Positions 22,869 to 34,260 of a stretch of DNA of 64,000 bases are shown here, in pieces. The notes under the pieces were generated by a model that had not been told where the DNA came from, did no database searches, and saw only the letters and a list, made by a program, of their open reading frames with translations. Every line of letters begins with the position of its first letter. The first letter of the stretch is position 1. The DNA comes from Neofusicoccum parvum (lineage: Eukaryota; Ascomycota; Dothideomycetes; Botryosphaeriales; Botryosphaeriaceae). The stretch spans positions 4,030,001-4,094,000 of the forward strand of contig CP087206.1 in the NCBI GenBank assembly GCA_020912385.1, in the 5' to 3' direction. Position numbers and translations under genes: made by a program.

Positions 22869-23843
22869 TCATTGCGGAGTAAGCTTAATCCTTCCCTCAG
22901 CATCATAGAAGATCTCCCTCATCTTCACACTCCTCAGATGATCAACCCCACCCGACAGCGAGCAGTCATGGTAAAACAGATACCACTTCCCCTGAAACTC
23001 AGCGATCGAGTGATGCGTCGTCCAACCCAGCACCGGCTCCAAGATGCGGCCCTGATACGTGAACGGGCCGAGCGGGCTGTCGCCCGTCGCGTACACCAGG
23101 TAGTGGGTGTCGCCGGTGGAGTACGAGAAGTAGTACTTGCCGGCGTACCTGTGCATCCACGCGGCCTCGAAGAAGCGGCGGTCATGGTCGTCCGCGGCGA
23201 GCGGCCTCCCCTCCTCGTCCAGGATCTCCAGCTCGGCCGGCGGCGCCGCGAACGCCAGCATGTCGTCGGTCAGCGGGGCGACGCGCGGGCGCAGCGCGGG
23301 CACGCCCGCGCCCGACGGCTCGTGCGGGCCCGACTGCGAGGCGTCGAAGCTGCCGTCGCCCCGCCAGCACTGCAGCTGCCCGCCCCAGATGCCGCCGAAG
23401 TACAGGTAGGCCTGGCCGTCGGCGTCGACGAACGACGCAGGGTCGATGCTGTAGCTGCCTGCGATCGGCTGCGGCTCGGGCGTGAAGGGCCCGGTGGGCG
23501 TGGAGGCGACGGCTACGCCGATGCGGAAGATGCCCTCCTTGTCGCGCGCCGGGAAGTAGAGGTAGTACTTGCCGTTCTTGGTGGCGGCGTCGGGCGCCCA
23601 GAGCTGCTTGGAGACCCAGGGCACGTCGGCGGCTGTGAGGGCTACGCCGTGGTCGGTGGCGGGGCCACCGGGGGTGTCGAGGGAGATGACGTGGTAGTCG
23701 TTCATGTCGTATTGGTCGCCATTATCGTTGAACTTGATGTCTGTTTCCCGGTCGTGCGAGGGGTAGATGTAGAGTTTGCCTTCGAATACGTGGGCGGAGG
23801 GGTCCGCGGTGTAGATGTGGGTGACCAGGGGATCTGACGCCAT
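22869..23843 (-). CDS. GH43 family glycosidase, intracellular type
   Basis: An intronless ORF of 324 residues. The five-bladed propeller family is shown by YTADPSAHVF (catalytic base D14), IDPASFVD (pKa-modulating D134) and RRFFEAAWMHRYAGKYY (acid E226), and by LFYHDC near the C-terminus. The sequence starts directly with MASDPLVTHIYTADPS and has no signal peptide, so the enzyme should act in the cytosol on imported oligosaccharides, removing arabinofuranose or xylose. Secreted fungal GH43 enzymes normally have a signal peptide; this compact form resembles single-domain bacterial-type GH43 proteins. It is the last gene of a same-strand group with two sugar transporters and a polyol dehydrogenase. 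Whether it is a xylosidase or arabinosidase cannot be decided. Confidence 0.92.
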   Translation of the reverse strand: MASDPLVTHIYTADPSAHVFEGKLYIYPSHDRETDIKFNDNGDQYDMNDYHVISLDTPGGPATDHGVALTAADVPWVSKQLWAPDAATKNGKYYLYFPARDKEGIFRIGVAVASTPTGPFTPEPQPIAGSYSIDPASFVDADGQAYLYFGGIWGGQLQCWRGDGSFDASQSGPHEPSGAGVPALRPRVAPLTDDMLAFAAPPAELEILDEEGRPLAADDHDRRFFEAAWMHRYAGKYYFSYSTGDTHYLVYATGDSPLGPFTYQGRILEPVLGWTTHHSIAEFQGKWYLFYHDCSLSGGVDHLRSVKMREIFYDAEGRIKLTPQ

Positions 23844-25506
23844 TTTTGTGGTGTTTCGTAGTTTGGCAAGTCGAGTGAGAGTAATTGTAGCTTTTACGAC
23901 CAGACTGCACTTGAGTAGCAGTCTTTGTATGCTTTCATCGATATCTTATCTTGCCCGTGGTGATTTTTATGATGTAGATAATCCGCCGCGGGGACGCAGT
24001 TTTTACCCGGAATAGCCTACCAAGGATTTACCCGGAGCCAAAAAAGGTCAGGTCAGAGGCGGCTCTGCGCGGTTAAACACATGCCGAGACTCCCTCCATT
24101 GCGCCGGATAGACCCAGACGAGAGAGCTGCAGACCGATTCGTGCTGGTACTTACAAAAAGGCTGATGCCTTTCGGTAGGGCGTCTCTTCGGCTGTCGGCT
24201 AAGCAAGCAACCAGCCCGCCGGGCGGTGATCCGACTTCGTAATGGTGGTTCGAGACCGATGATTGCATGAATGTATCGCATTTTCTCAGGATTTTGTGTT
24301 TGACCACTGGTTGCACGAGAGCGGAAGATCTGACTGCAATTAATCCTGACGGCCGTGCAATGGCAGCGCATGAGGGGGAAGTGCTTTTTCTACCTCCTTG
24401 GCCAATAGAAACTTTCCTGGTAGGGTGAATGTGTAACAATTTTCTTCCCAAACATCGAAGACTTGGTCAGCCCACGGAGGTGATGATTCAAGGCCAGTGC
24501 AACCGTAAGCGGCCCTGCATCAGCCAGGCGGGGCGGCATCCGTGCGGATGCGCTCCCCGGATCGGCCGCCATGTGCAGCGCCACAGCAGCTGCTCGCCCT
24601 GGAGTCCGCGCGTCCCGCATAAACGGCCTCTTCGCTGCTGTAGGCAAGCGCCTCCGAGCACATGAAGCAGTTGAGGATTCGAGCACGACTCCTGCTTCCT
24701 CCCGCGCTCCCACTCCAGCCCCTCAATAATTTCGCGATCGCCAGTTTCGAGAGAGACATGCACCAAACGGCATCCAGATCCCCCAAGAATTGCCGGCTGG
24801 AATCGGCACATTGGCGCGGATTGTCTTGCAGCTGAGCGCGCAGCAGTTGGATGTTGTTGAGAACGCCTGCGCATCGCGATCGTGGCTTGAATCACAGCCA
24901 CGCGGCCACGCGTTTTCCACCGTCACGGCCGTACCGTGGGATCGGGCGTCCCGTCTTGGTCCCGATGGGCGCGAGAAGGTTATCGTACAGCAAGATCGCT
25001 GGTGGAATGTGCAAAGGTTCCTGAGGGTCGGGTCCGGGGTCAGTTCGGGGGAGCGTAGCAGGCAGGCCAGAACGAGGCAGCATGAGCGCCGAATCAATTC
25101 GAGAGCGACTCTCAAACACGGCAGTGGCTGAGGTGACATCCAGAACACGCGGCCACCACTTTTTGCAGTGCGGATCGGCACTGGCGCCCGCTGTGGCGTG
25201 GATCTCCAGCGCTGCTACAGCGACGAAACGCCAGGCGATTGGCTGTTTTATGTGACGGGCTAACAAATAGCACGCAATAATTGGAGCGAATATGGCCCGC
25301 ATGGCGCGTGCAAACGGCTCGAGCGCTTTGCTGTTGCATCTTTCGGCATTCCTTGCGACAGGAACCCCCGTGTTTGGCTAAGATCCACAGCCTCTCCTGA
25401 ACAATATGAAGACGACTGCTGCCGACTGTTTGCGCCCGCACTTGCGCAGGTCGCTCGTTAATTCCTGAGGTCTGATCAGCTCCATGTCGTGCCTGCCCAC
25501 GCAACT
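23844..25506. other. Gene-free spacer, GH43 promoter at its left end
   Basis: About 1.7 kb between divergent starts. Near GH43 are GCGGGG at 23988-23993 (SYGGRG) and a direct repeat TTTACCCGGA at 24002-24011 and 24027-24036. From 24.1 to 25.5 kb there are only overlapping short ORFs on both strands with no recognisable domain or splice pattern. I see no gene. Confidence 0.45.
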
Positions 25507-26807
25507 ATGACCACCCCGACTTGGTCCGGTCCGGCAGTACGGTCATCCCCAGCTCTCCCATATTAATTGCACGCACTGACTTGCAAGGGTCACAGGTAGC
25601 TACCGAGTCCAGAACCGGGAGCATCATCACCGGAAACCTCATCCCACAGTTCGTCGCGTCGACATTCGTTATCGCGCGGATAATCTCGAAAGCATGGATT
25701 CGACGCGTATGGGGGCACGATGACACGATGCTGTGCATCGCATGGGTATGTCCACGACCGCAACCAGCTTTTTCCCCGAGCTGACATGGCAACCAGACAA
25801 CATCCATCGCCCTCACTATCCTGTCCTGCGTTCAGACAATGTACGGCGCCGGAATCCACGTCGACGAACTGCCCATCTCTGCTCTGGAAGCGAACCGCAA
25901 GGTCCAGTACGCGTCGCTGCTCCTCTACAACCTCACCCTCGCCCTCACAAAGATCACCATCTGCCTCTTCTACCTCAACATCTTCGCCGACCCGCTGAAC
26001 CGGCGCCTCACCATCGCCGCTCTCATCTTCATCCTCTCGTACACCATCCCCCTGGAATGCGTCTCCATCTTCCAATGCAACCCCATCGCCGCCAACTGGG
26101 ACAAGCAGCTGGCCGCGACCTGCATCCCGATGATGCCGCACTTCTGGGTGTCGGCGGCGTGCAACATGGCGGCGGACGCGTGGCTGGTGGTGCAGGTGAT
26201 CCCGAACATCCTGCCGCTGCAGATCCCGCGCCGGCAGAAGGCCGTGCTGCTGGCCGTAGTGTCGCTCGGGTGGCTGGTCATCGTGGCCAGCGTCATCCGC
26301 GTCGTCCGCATCCAGCTCGTCAACGACCACCGCGACTTCACCTGGGCCTCCTACGACGTGACTATCTGGTCCGCCGTCGAGGTCGACGTCGGCCTCGTCT
26401 GCGTCGCCGCTCCGTCGACTAAGCCGCTGTTCAAGAAGATCGCCCCGGAGTTTTTGCGCTCGCTGACAGCTGAGCCGGGGGATGCGGATGGCGGCGGCGC
26501 GACGAGGTATCCGCTCGGGACGGTGCGCCGCGGGAGGAAGGCGTCAGGGACGCTGCGGCTGCACAGCCTGGATGATGCGGAGACGGGGTCGGTGGGTAGG
26601 GGGTGGGCGGATGTGGGCGGGCTGTTGACGACGACGGTCGAGGCGGAGAGTAAGAGGGGGTCGGTGGCGAGCGGGATGGGGGAGATTATGAAGAGCGTGG
26701 ATGTGACGGTGGAGACGACCGACTTGGAGCAGGGCTCGAGAATGAGTCAGGACTCGTTTCGAAGCAGCTGGAACTCCAATTTCAGGTCGGATATGAGGAA
26801 GATTTAA
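25507..26807 (+). CDS. SAT4/PTH11-type membrane protein (second copy)
   Basis: Three exons (25507-25536, 25596-25745, 25797-26807) join in phase to 396 residues. Intron 2 (51 nt) has a textbook GCTGAC branch site, and its removal restores IAWTTSIALTILSCVQTMYGAG, the usual helix before a short YGAG/H motif in this family. Hydrophobic helices continue through ILPLQIPRRQKAVLLAVVSL and the WASYDVTIWSAVEVDVGLVC segment typical of SAT4-domain proteins. A polar tail of about 130 residues follows. The first exon is only 10 codons and is the least certain part; a later start is possible. The product is a plasma-membrane protein of unknown ligand. It is not a close copy of the one at 7.6 kb. Confidence 0.83.
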
Positions 26808-27143
26808 CGTAAAACATAATGACAGCGTTTTGATTTTTTGCGTCAGAGCTCTTTGGCAGGGCCCGAAATTAAGTCTCCCAGTGATGTCGTGATAATTGAA
26901 TGTCCGATGTTAACAGTACTAAAGAGATTCGAGTTCACGTAAAAGCTACGTGATATTCACCGGTATGGACTTTTTCTTGAATGTATTCTGCTCATTTGAG
27001 ACTGCTGATCTTCGTTGGATCATTTCGTATATGATGAGTCTTGAAACCATTCTACAGACCGAGAATTGACTGGAGATTGGGAAAAGCGCTGGACATGATA
27101 TTTACGTGGACATATTCTTTTCAGAGGAAATGGCATCACACAC
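26808..27143. other. Convergent intergenic region
   Basis: These 336 bases separate the stop codons of two converging genes. They are AT-rich and hold the 3' ends of both; nothing else is recognised. Confidence 0.4.
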
Positions 27144-28474
27144 TTATTTCGCCGGCTTCAATGTCTTCTTAATCTCTTCCACCACAGCAGCCGTGACCTC
27201 CTTGGTCGTGGCCTTACCTCCCAGATCTGCCGTCACAACACCGCTCTCGCACACGTTCTCGACGGCCTCAAGCAACTTAGCGCTCGCATCCTTCTCGCCG
27301 AGCCACGCCAACATCTCGGCCGCGGTCCAGAAGGTGCCGACAGGGTTGGCGATACCCTTGCCGGTGATGTCGAAAGCGGAGCCGTGAATGGGCTCGAACA
27401 TGGAGGGATTCTCGCGGGTAGGGTCCAGGTTGGAGGTAGGCGCAATACCAATGGAGCCAGCGAGCGCAGCAGCAAGGTCACTCAGGATATCGGCGTGCTA
27501 TCAGAGCGCATCAGCACGCGCACCAAAAAAAGGGGGGGCTCATCCCAACTCACCAGGTTCGTCGCGACGATGGTGTCGATGCTCTCGGGCTTCAGAACCA
27601 TGCGGGTGGTCATGGCGTCGACCAGCATCTTGTCGACAGTTACGTCCGGGAAGTCCTTGGCGACCTCGCGCGCGACCTCGTCCCACAGCACCATGCCGTG
27701 GCGCTGGGCGTTGCTCTTGGTCACGACGGTCAGCAGCTTGCGCGGCCGCGACTGGGCCGTCTCGAACGCGAAGCGCATCAGCCGCTCCACGCCGTGCCGC
27801 GTGAAGATGGACACCTCGGTCGCCGTCTCCCACGGCCGCCCCCGGTGCGACCGCCCGCCCTGCCCCGCGTACTCGCCCTCGCTGTTCTCGCGCAGGATCA
27901 CCCAGTCCAGGTCGCCGACGTTGCAGCGCCGCAGCGGCGACTCGGTGCCGCGGAACACCTTGGTGGGCCGCACGTTGGCGTACTGCTGGAAGGTTTGGCA
28001 GATGGCGAGGCGGAGGCCCCAGAGGGAGATGTGGTCGGGAACGTCTGGATGGGGCGTTAGATGATGGTCAATGTGATGGTTGTGGATTCGTAGGGTAGGC
28101 AGTGGGAGTGGCGATCTGAGCACGTGACATTGGATTTCTTTTGACGTTGCAGGGAAGGGCAGGCACTCCCTCATCGGGTAATTAATCAAGAGGAGGGAAT
28201 TTCAAGACGTGCCTGGTGCGCCGACGGCGCCGAAAAGGATGGCGTCATGCTTTTTCAGCTCGTCAAGACCGCCCTCGGGAATGTATTGACCGGTCTTCTT
28301 GTAGGTGTCGGAACTCCAGTCGAAGTGAGTGAAGTCGAGCTTAAACGAGCCCAGGGTCTCGGCAAGAGCCTTGAGCACCTCGACGCCGGCCTCGACCACC
28401 TCCGGGCCGATGCCGTCGGCGGGGATGGAGGCGATCTTGTAGGTGGTCTGGGAGGGCAATGCTGCGGGGGCCAT
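27144..28474 (-). CDS. Tartrate/isopropylmalate-type dehydrogenase
   Basis: Three exons (28474-28213, 28044-27554, 27497-27144) join in phase to 368 residues. The beta-decarboxylating dehydrogenase fold is shown by IPADGIGPEVVEAGVEVL, ILFGAVGAP, VPDHISLWGLRLAI, DWVILRENSEGEYAGQGGR, TKSNAQRHGMVLW, VDAMTTRM, HADILSDLAAALAGSIGIAP and EPIHGSAFDITGKG. The GRSHRG and VPDHISLWG signatures fit the tartrate dehydrogenase/decarboxylase or D-malate dehydrogenase branch better than leucine-pathway LeuB. The reaction would be NAD-dependent oxidation and decarboxylation of a 2-hydroxy acid, needing Mg/Mn. The first intron (28212-28045, 168 nt) begins with GC instead of GT; no GT donor in this stretch gives the right phase. 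An SDR gene lies upstream on the same strand. Confidence 0.9.
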
Positions 28475-28872
28475 GATGTGTGCTGCTCAAAGGGATGAAT
28501 GAGGGAAAGAAGCTCAGACTTGCAGGATTGAGGCTGGATATATACTGTTCTGACGGTATATTGATTAAGCGGCGATGTCGAGGCGGCGGCGACAGCGTCG
28601 GTCCATCTTTTAACCGCACGAGCCGGCCTCGGCGTCACGCAACACTGTTCCCCACATTTGGTGCCGAGACCTGCCAGCCGCCGCGTCCCTCTTTCTTTCT
28701 GGCCCGGGTCGAGAAATGTATTCGGGATGGCAGGGTGGGAGCCACAGGACGACTCATCTCAGGTTGGCTTGACGCGCATTTGTCACCCGAAACGCACCCG
28801 GCGACCCTTCAACTCTTCGAGTGCCACCCTTTCTCATCCCAAAAAAGACGATGCCGCTGGATATCATGCTCC
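28475..28872. promoter_or_regulatory. Promoter of tartrate-type dehydrogenase
   Basis: About 0.4 kb between the dehydrogenase start and the SDR stop. No specific site or gene is recognised. Confidence 0.35.
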
Positions 28873-29936
28873 TCAAAGCTTGGGCTTGCTGATCCTCCCC
28901 GCCGCCACGAGCAACCGGCCTCCATCCGCAACCAGATGATGGCCCGTCGTGTACGCCCCCGCCGGACTCGCCAAATACAGCACCGACGCTGCCATCTCCA
29001 TCTCACTCGCCGGTCTCCTCGCCGGCATATCAAACGCCAACTTCAGGTTCGAATTGGGGTCATTCTCGTCAATCGAGCACATGCCGCTCGGGAAAATCCC
29101 CGGCGCAATCGCATTGACCCGGACTGGCAAGCCGTCAGCCTCATCGCCACCCGCCCCGCCAGGAATGAGAACACTCACTGTAGTGGTCCGCGAACTCGGC
29201 GGCCATGATGCGCACCAGATGGTCGACCGCGGCCTTGCTGATCTGATACGCCGGCACGAACTGGGCATTGTGCCTGCCGGCAGCGCTGCTGAAGCAGATG
29301 ACGCAGCCGCGGCCGTCGCGCCCGCCGTTCTTCTTCGCCGCCGCGCCGAGCAGCCCCAGCAGCGCCGCCGTCAGGTAGTACTGCGCCATCACGTTGATCC
29401 GGAAGCTCTTCTCCATGTCCTCCCACGCCAGGCTCTGCGTCGCCGCCGCCAGCGCCGACAGCGGCTCGCCCGGCTCGAACGTCGTGGGGTTGAGGATGCG
29501 GATCCCGGCGCAGTGCACGAGGATGTCCACCTCGTCGTGCGTCGATGTGATCGCCGCCGCGATGCCGCTGACGCCGTCGGCGGTGCTGAGGTCGCCTTGC
29601 ACGGTGCGCACCGTGCCGGCTAGGTTGAGGTCGGCTTTCAGGCGTAGGAGAGCGGATTCGGCAGTGCGGAGGGCGGGCGCGGACACGTCGACGAGGGTGA
29701 CGGAGGCGCCGTTGGTGAGAAAGCAGCGCGCGACGCTGGTCCCGAGGCCGCCAGCTACGGAGGGAGCTTTTGGTAAGTGGGATTCATTCTAAACGCTTTT
29801 GTGGTCGCGATGGAGATGGCGGGAGAGGTTGAAGCCTGAGGCCTGGATTCAAGAAGCGGTATGACCTACCTCCGCCGGTGATCACAGCCACGCGGCCAGG
29901 GATCGAAAAGGCATTTTCAGCTTTCAGTTCGGCCAT
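28873..29936 (-). CDS. Short-chain dehydrogenase/reductase
   Basis: Three exons (29936-29870, 29754-29179, 29123-28873) join in phase to 297 residues. The cofactor motif is rebuilt across intron 1 as VAVITGGAGGLGTSVAR (TGxxxGxG type). NNAG is replaced by HCAGI. The catalytic set is SS in CFSSAAGRH, then Tyr and Lys in VPAYQISKAA. RVNAIAPGIFPSGM follows after intron 2. It is a classical SDR, probably cytosolic, acting on an unknown alcohol or ketone with NAD(P)H. Its position upstream of the tartrate-type dehydrogenase and near a CYP504-like P450 suggests a small catabolic group, but the substrate is not indicated. Confidence 0.9.
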
Positions 29937-30501
29937 GGTGTTTTACTGCAAAATGAGAAGCTTAACCAAAATAAAACACTACGGCAGTCTGGCACGTACG
30001 GAATCCTCGCCAAATATCAACCTCTCGCATTATACCCGGTATTTCCAGCATTGGCACTGCTCTGCTACCAATCATCGGAGAACACCCTCGCGCATCCGCG
30101 TTCACAAGCAAACACTCACGCACCGCGCCCGATAAGCCTGCGGCGACCCAGCCGGACGAACGCCACGGAGATGTCCGCCCGTATCGCCCAAGCCGACGCG
30201 CATATCCGATGGAGGGGCACTGCCGGTACCGTGATGCGACAAGAGTCACACAGCGCACGCATTGCATGTGCAGAAAATCAATTCGGCAAGAGTGTGTCAG
30301 CCGGAGAGCAAAGTCTCTTGCACATGTAAGGCTGGTGGAACGATTGACAGCGTGTTTATAAAGCAGAAAAAGCTCGGCGGGCGCTGGGCCGACGTCTAGT
30401 CTCTTGTGTTTTCTACACCATCCTTCTTATCTCCTTTCTCTTGTGTACCATCTTCTACCTTCGTCCTTTCCGGCGAGTCGTGATCCTTCTTCTTCACAGC
30501 C
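29937..30501. promoter_or_regulatory. Divergent promoter of SDR and P450
   Basis: These 565 bases separate two divergent starts, so the SDR and the P450 may be co-regulated. A pyrimidine-rich leader (CTTCTTCTTCACAGCC just before 30502) precedes the P450 start. No defined operator is recognised. Confidence 0.4.
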
Positions 30502-32295
30502 ATGGCGGACGTCTCAGCAGCAGCCCCCGCTGCACAAGGCCCTATTGCCCTCCTTCTCGAGCACCGCCAAACCGCCATCCTCACCATCGCCCTCCTCTTC
30601 CTCGCCTACCTCCTTTACAAAGCCGCCTATGGCACCGACATTCCGCACATCCGCGGTATCCCCGAGCCCTCTGGCGCCGTCCCGTTCTATGGGCACATCA
30701 AAGCGATGGGCGACGACCACCCTTCAGCGCTCGAAAACTGGTCCGTCAGCAACGCATGGCCGCTGCTGCAGGCGAAGCTGGGCAACCGGAGAATCATCGT
30801 CCTGAACACCTTCGAGGCGGCGCAGCACTTCATCCAGAAGAATGCGAGCGCAACGATTGACCGGCCGATCTTCTGGACGTTCCACAAGATGGTCAGCAAC
30901 ACGCAAGGTACGTCTGTCGTCCATTTTCCCCACCTCGAAGAAAGAATCCGAGACGAGCAGCGATGGCTGATCCGCAACCCCAGGCGCCACGATCGGCACG
31001 TCGCCGTGGGACGCGTCGTGCAAGCGCAAGCGCACCGCAGTCGGAGCGTTCATGACGCGGCCAGCGATCCAGCGCAACGCGGCGCTGTACGACATCGAGA
31101 TCCACGGGCTAGTGTCAGACATGTTCGCGGCGGCCGTGGACAGCTCAACAGGGGGCACGACGACGCGCGAGGTGGACCCGCGCATCTTCTTCCTGCGGGC
31201 GACGCTCAACTTCACGACGCTGCTGTGCTACGCGGCGCGGTTCGACGACGTGGCCGACCCGCTGCTGCACGACATCCTGACGACGGCGCACGCCGTGTCG
31301 ACGTTCCGCAGCACCAACAACAACACCCAGGACTACGTGCCCTTCCTGCGCTACCTGCCCAACCCCCGCAACGCCCTCGCCCGCCGCATCACCGCCAAGC
31401 GCGACGTCTGGCTCGAGCAGCTGCTCGGCCGCGTGCGCGCCGCCGTCGCCGCCGGCAAGCCCGTCGACTGCATCGCCGAGGGCCTGCTGCGCGGCGACGG
31501 CGAGGTCAAGCTGACCGAGGCCGAGATCCGCTCCATCAACGTGGGCCTGGTGTCCGGCGGGTTCGAGACGCTGGCCACGACGGGCATCGCGGGGCTGGGC
31601 TTCCTGAGCACGGCCGGCGAGGGGCAGCGGGTGCAGGCGCGCGCGTACGACGAGATCATGCGCGTGTACGGCAGCGCGGAGGAGGCGTGGGAGAAGTGCC
31701 TGCTGGAGGAGAACGTCGAGTACGTCGTCGCGCTGGTGCGCGAGATGCTGCGGTACTACTGCGCGATCCAGCTGCTGCCGCCGAGGCAGACATTCAAGGA
31801 GATGGAGTACAATGGCGTGCGCATCCCGAAGGGCGTGACGGTTTACATGAACGCGCAGGCTATCAACCACGGTGGGTTTCGCTGAGGCGGGTTGGAGAGG
31901 AGGGAGATGCTGACGGTTGAACAGACAAGACTGCTTACGGACCCGACGCGGACAAGTTCCGTCCGGAGCGCTGGTTGGATCCTGACAACAAGTTCAAGGT
32001 CCCAGCTCCATACCACTACTCGTACGGCGCCGGGTCGAGAGCATGCACCGCCGTGGCCCTCTCGAACAGGATTCTGTATGCGACTTTCGTGAGGCTCATC
32101 ATACACTTCAAGTTTACTGCTAGCGAAGATGCGCCGCCTACTACGGACTACATCGACTTCAACGAAAACAGGAAGGACGCATCAGTTCTGCCGAAGAGAT
32201 ACAGGCTGAAGCTTGAAGAGAGGGAGCCGAGGGACGTGCTTTTGAAAAACCTGGAGCAAAGCAAGAACGCAACGTCGCATTTGGTGCTGACGTAG
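30502..32295 (+). CDS. Cytochrome P450, CYP504-like (phenylacetate hydroxylase type)
   Basis: Three exons (30502-30907, 30984-31871, 31925-32295) join in phase to 554 residues. A hydrophobic membrane anchor spans about residues 23-42. P450 signatures are the I-helix GGFETLATT near 327, ExxR as EMLR near 389, FRPERWLDP, and the heme loop YSYGAGSRACTA with the ligand Cys near 472. The heme loop form YGAGSR-C and the segments IPHIRGIPEPSGAVPFYGH and NTQGATIGTSPWD resemble CYP504 enzymes, which hydroxylate phenylacetate or 3-hydroxyphenylacetate for the homogentisate route. An ER location is expected. The Thr after the heme Cys replaces the usual Gly, which is atypical. P450 is certain; CYP504 function is probable. 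Confidence 0.88.
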
Positions 32296-32377
32296 TAGAA
32301 GCGATCCTTCTAATTATTAGACGTACTTGCTCAAAATAATAGAACAATAAGAATGGCAATGGAGCTCTACGATGTCA

Positions 32378-34260
32378 CTAAGGGACGAGTTCTTGTGAGA
32401 CTCTCCTGGCGTGATAGTGGGATGGTGCCTTTTTCTGGAGATCAAGATCGGCCCACAGCATCTCCACAAAAGCATCCCATGCTTGTGTGTAGTGGCGACC
32501 TGATTTCCATCGTTCGCTAAAGGACGCCAGAAGAGCGGAGCAAAGAAGTAGAGGCTCTATCGATGAACCGGACAGCAATGGGTTGGCCGGCTGGCCCTGT
32601 AGGGAGTTTGAGTCTCCTTGTCTGCTGAGGATCAAGTAAGCGCCCCAAACGGCGCCAGCTTGCAGAACAGACTCAGCAGTGGTCCATATGCTGATGATAC
32701 GATGTTCTCGGTTCAGCTTCGAGGTGCATAATATAAAGGCTGATGCAGCACCGGCAATATTGTTGAGCAATTCTGGCGTGCAGCTGTGAGGTCCTGCAGA
32801 AGGAGATGTGAAAAGCGGATGGAGCGCCAGATAAATTTGAGCCTGCGCCAAGGACATCTCGGAAGGGCGTGTGTTGGGTGGGATTCTGAAATCGGGCGGT
32901 ATCAAACTTTCCATTTCAACAGGCGAAGGATCGGGATTCAGCGCAAATTGCTGACCAATTGAGTAGGTGGCGCGATAGACCTGCAGTGAGGGTGAAAGAA
33001 ATTCGTATTCGGGAGAGAAAATGCCAAGGCGAGGTGGGGCGGAGTTGCAAAAAAGCGATGGCCTGTGGAAGTGGCTGGCAACGATGCTGGTGGATAGTCA
33101 GTACACCGACCCCGTCTTGAGGGGTCTCTAATCACCTCTCGAACGCGAAGAGACAGAAGCCTATGCGCTGGCAGTCTTGGTCGAACTCGTCGCCTTCCTC
33201 ACACAATGCAGCGTACATGCGAGATGCAGAGCCGATGATCTCCCACACCGAGCCTCGCGAAGCGCCTGGACAGACCAGGTCGAGTATAGCTAAGAAGCAG
33301 AGCGACAAGATGGTGAGTTTCGGATTGGGAGGGCCAATGGCGTCAGCACTGTATGAGCGGGTGATGTGGTCAAAGAGCTTTTCGGTCCACAGAGAGGCGG
33401 CAATGCTCTGATCGCGGTCTAAGTCACGGGCAACCAAAGCTGAAGAGACAGCAAGCATGCCATGGATCAGGAGCTTCTCAGCATCGTTGGCAGACTGACG
33501 CAGAGGGTTCTCGTACCCGAGGAGCAAGCGCAGCTGGTCAGGAGACAGAATGGGGAAGCTTGGCTGGACGGCCTTGGCGTAGTACTCAATCAGAGCGCGC
33601 TGGACTTGAGGGTGCTGCAGAGACTGGGTGTCGAGCTTGCCAGGATTTATTTTCAGGTTCAGGGCGGGAAACGACAGCGCGTGCTCGTCCTCGCCGTCGC
33701 GGAACTTGGAGATGAACTTGGGCAGATAGCTGGGCGGGGTGTGCTCGCTGGAAAGCTGGCGGCGGACCAGGGTAGTCAGAAGGTTGTCCAGAAGCTCGGC
33801 GGAGCTCCCAGGGCCAAGATAGGAGGTGTTGGAGGCATATCGCGGGTTGGCGGCGTCCTGGTCGCGGGGCTGCAGATTGTAGTCCTCCGGGCTGGACTGG
33901 AGCAGCTTCAAGGGATCGGGCAGCAGCGGAGTCCGAGCGCCGGCGGGCGCCTTGAGGCTCCGGATCTCGGCCTCGAGCTCCTCGACCTTGACGTTGAGCG
34001 CGTGCAGGTAGCTGCAGACCGGTCAATTGCGGCGTGCGGCGGGCCAGGGAGACGACCAACCTGCGCGGCACCTCGTGGCCGAGCGAATCGTCGAAGAAGA
34101 GGCACTCGGTGTCGGCGAGCTGGCATGAGCTGCACGAGGGCAGCTGGAGATCGCACTGGCGGGCGGGTCAGCGGGGCTGCAGCGCGGCGGCGGCGGCGGG
34201 CGGCAGGCGGGGCACCTTGATGCGTCTCTTGCGGCAGCGCTTGCACGTCTGGAGCGCCAT
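32378..34260 (-). CDS. Zn2Cys6 transcription factor
   Basis: Four exons (34260-34216, 34155-34061, 34011-33136, 33062-32378) join in phase to 566 residues. The zinc cluster is C6, C9, C16, C23, C26, C33 (C-X2-C-X6-C-X6-C-X2-C-X6-C), split by intron 1 after RRIK. A coiled coil, YLHALNVKVEELEAEIRSLK, follows. The Fungal_trans-like region spans about residues 150-500. The last intron was placed at 33135-33063, with a TACTGAC branch and acceptor CCACAG, because it keeps a long conserved run (LGIFSPEYEFLSPSLQ then VYRATYSIGQQF) in frame; a later acceptor at about 32981 would give a stop within 13 codons. It is divergent from another Zn2Cys6 gene across 178 bp, so the two probably share control. 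Confidence 0.88.

Noticed and set aside
22818..23837. Plus-strand ORF of 339 codons opposite GH43
   Set aside because: The minus strand carries all three GH43 catalytic acidic residues; the plus reading is compositional shadow.
24048..25302. Minus-strand ORFs of 107-152 codons between GH43 and the second SAT4-type gene
   Set aside because: No recognisable family, no consistent introns, and mutually overlapping frames; reported as spacer.
32938..33135. Ending the Zn2Cys6 gene at about 32938 using an acceptor near 32981
   Set aside because: It would stop after 13 codons and leave a long conserved downstream frame unused; the acceptor at 33063 with a TACTGAC branch keeps the whole domain in frame.
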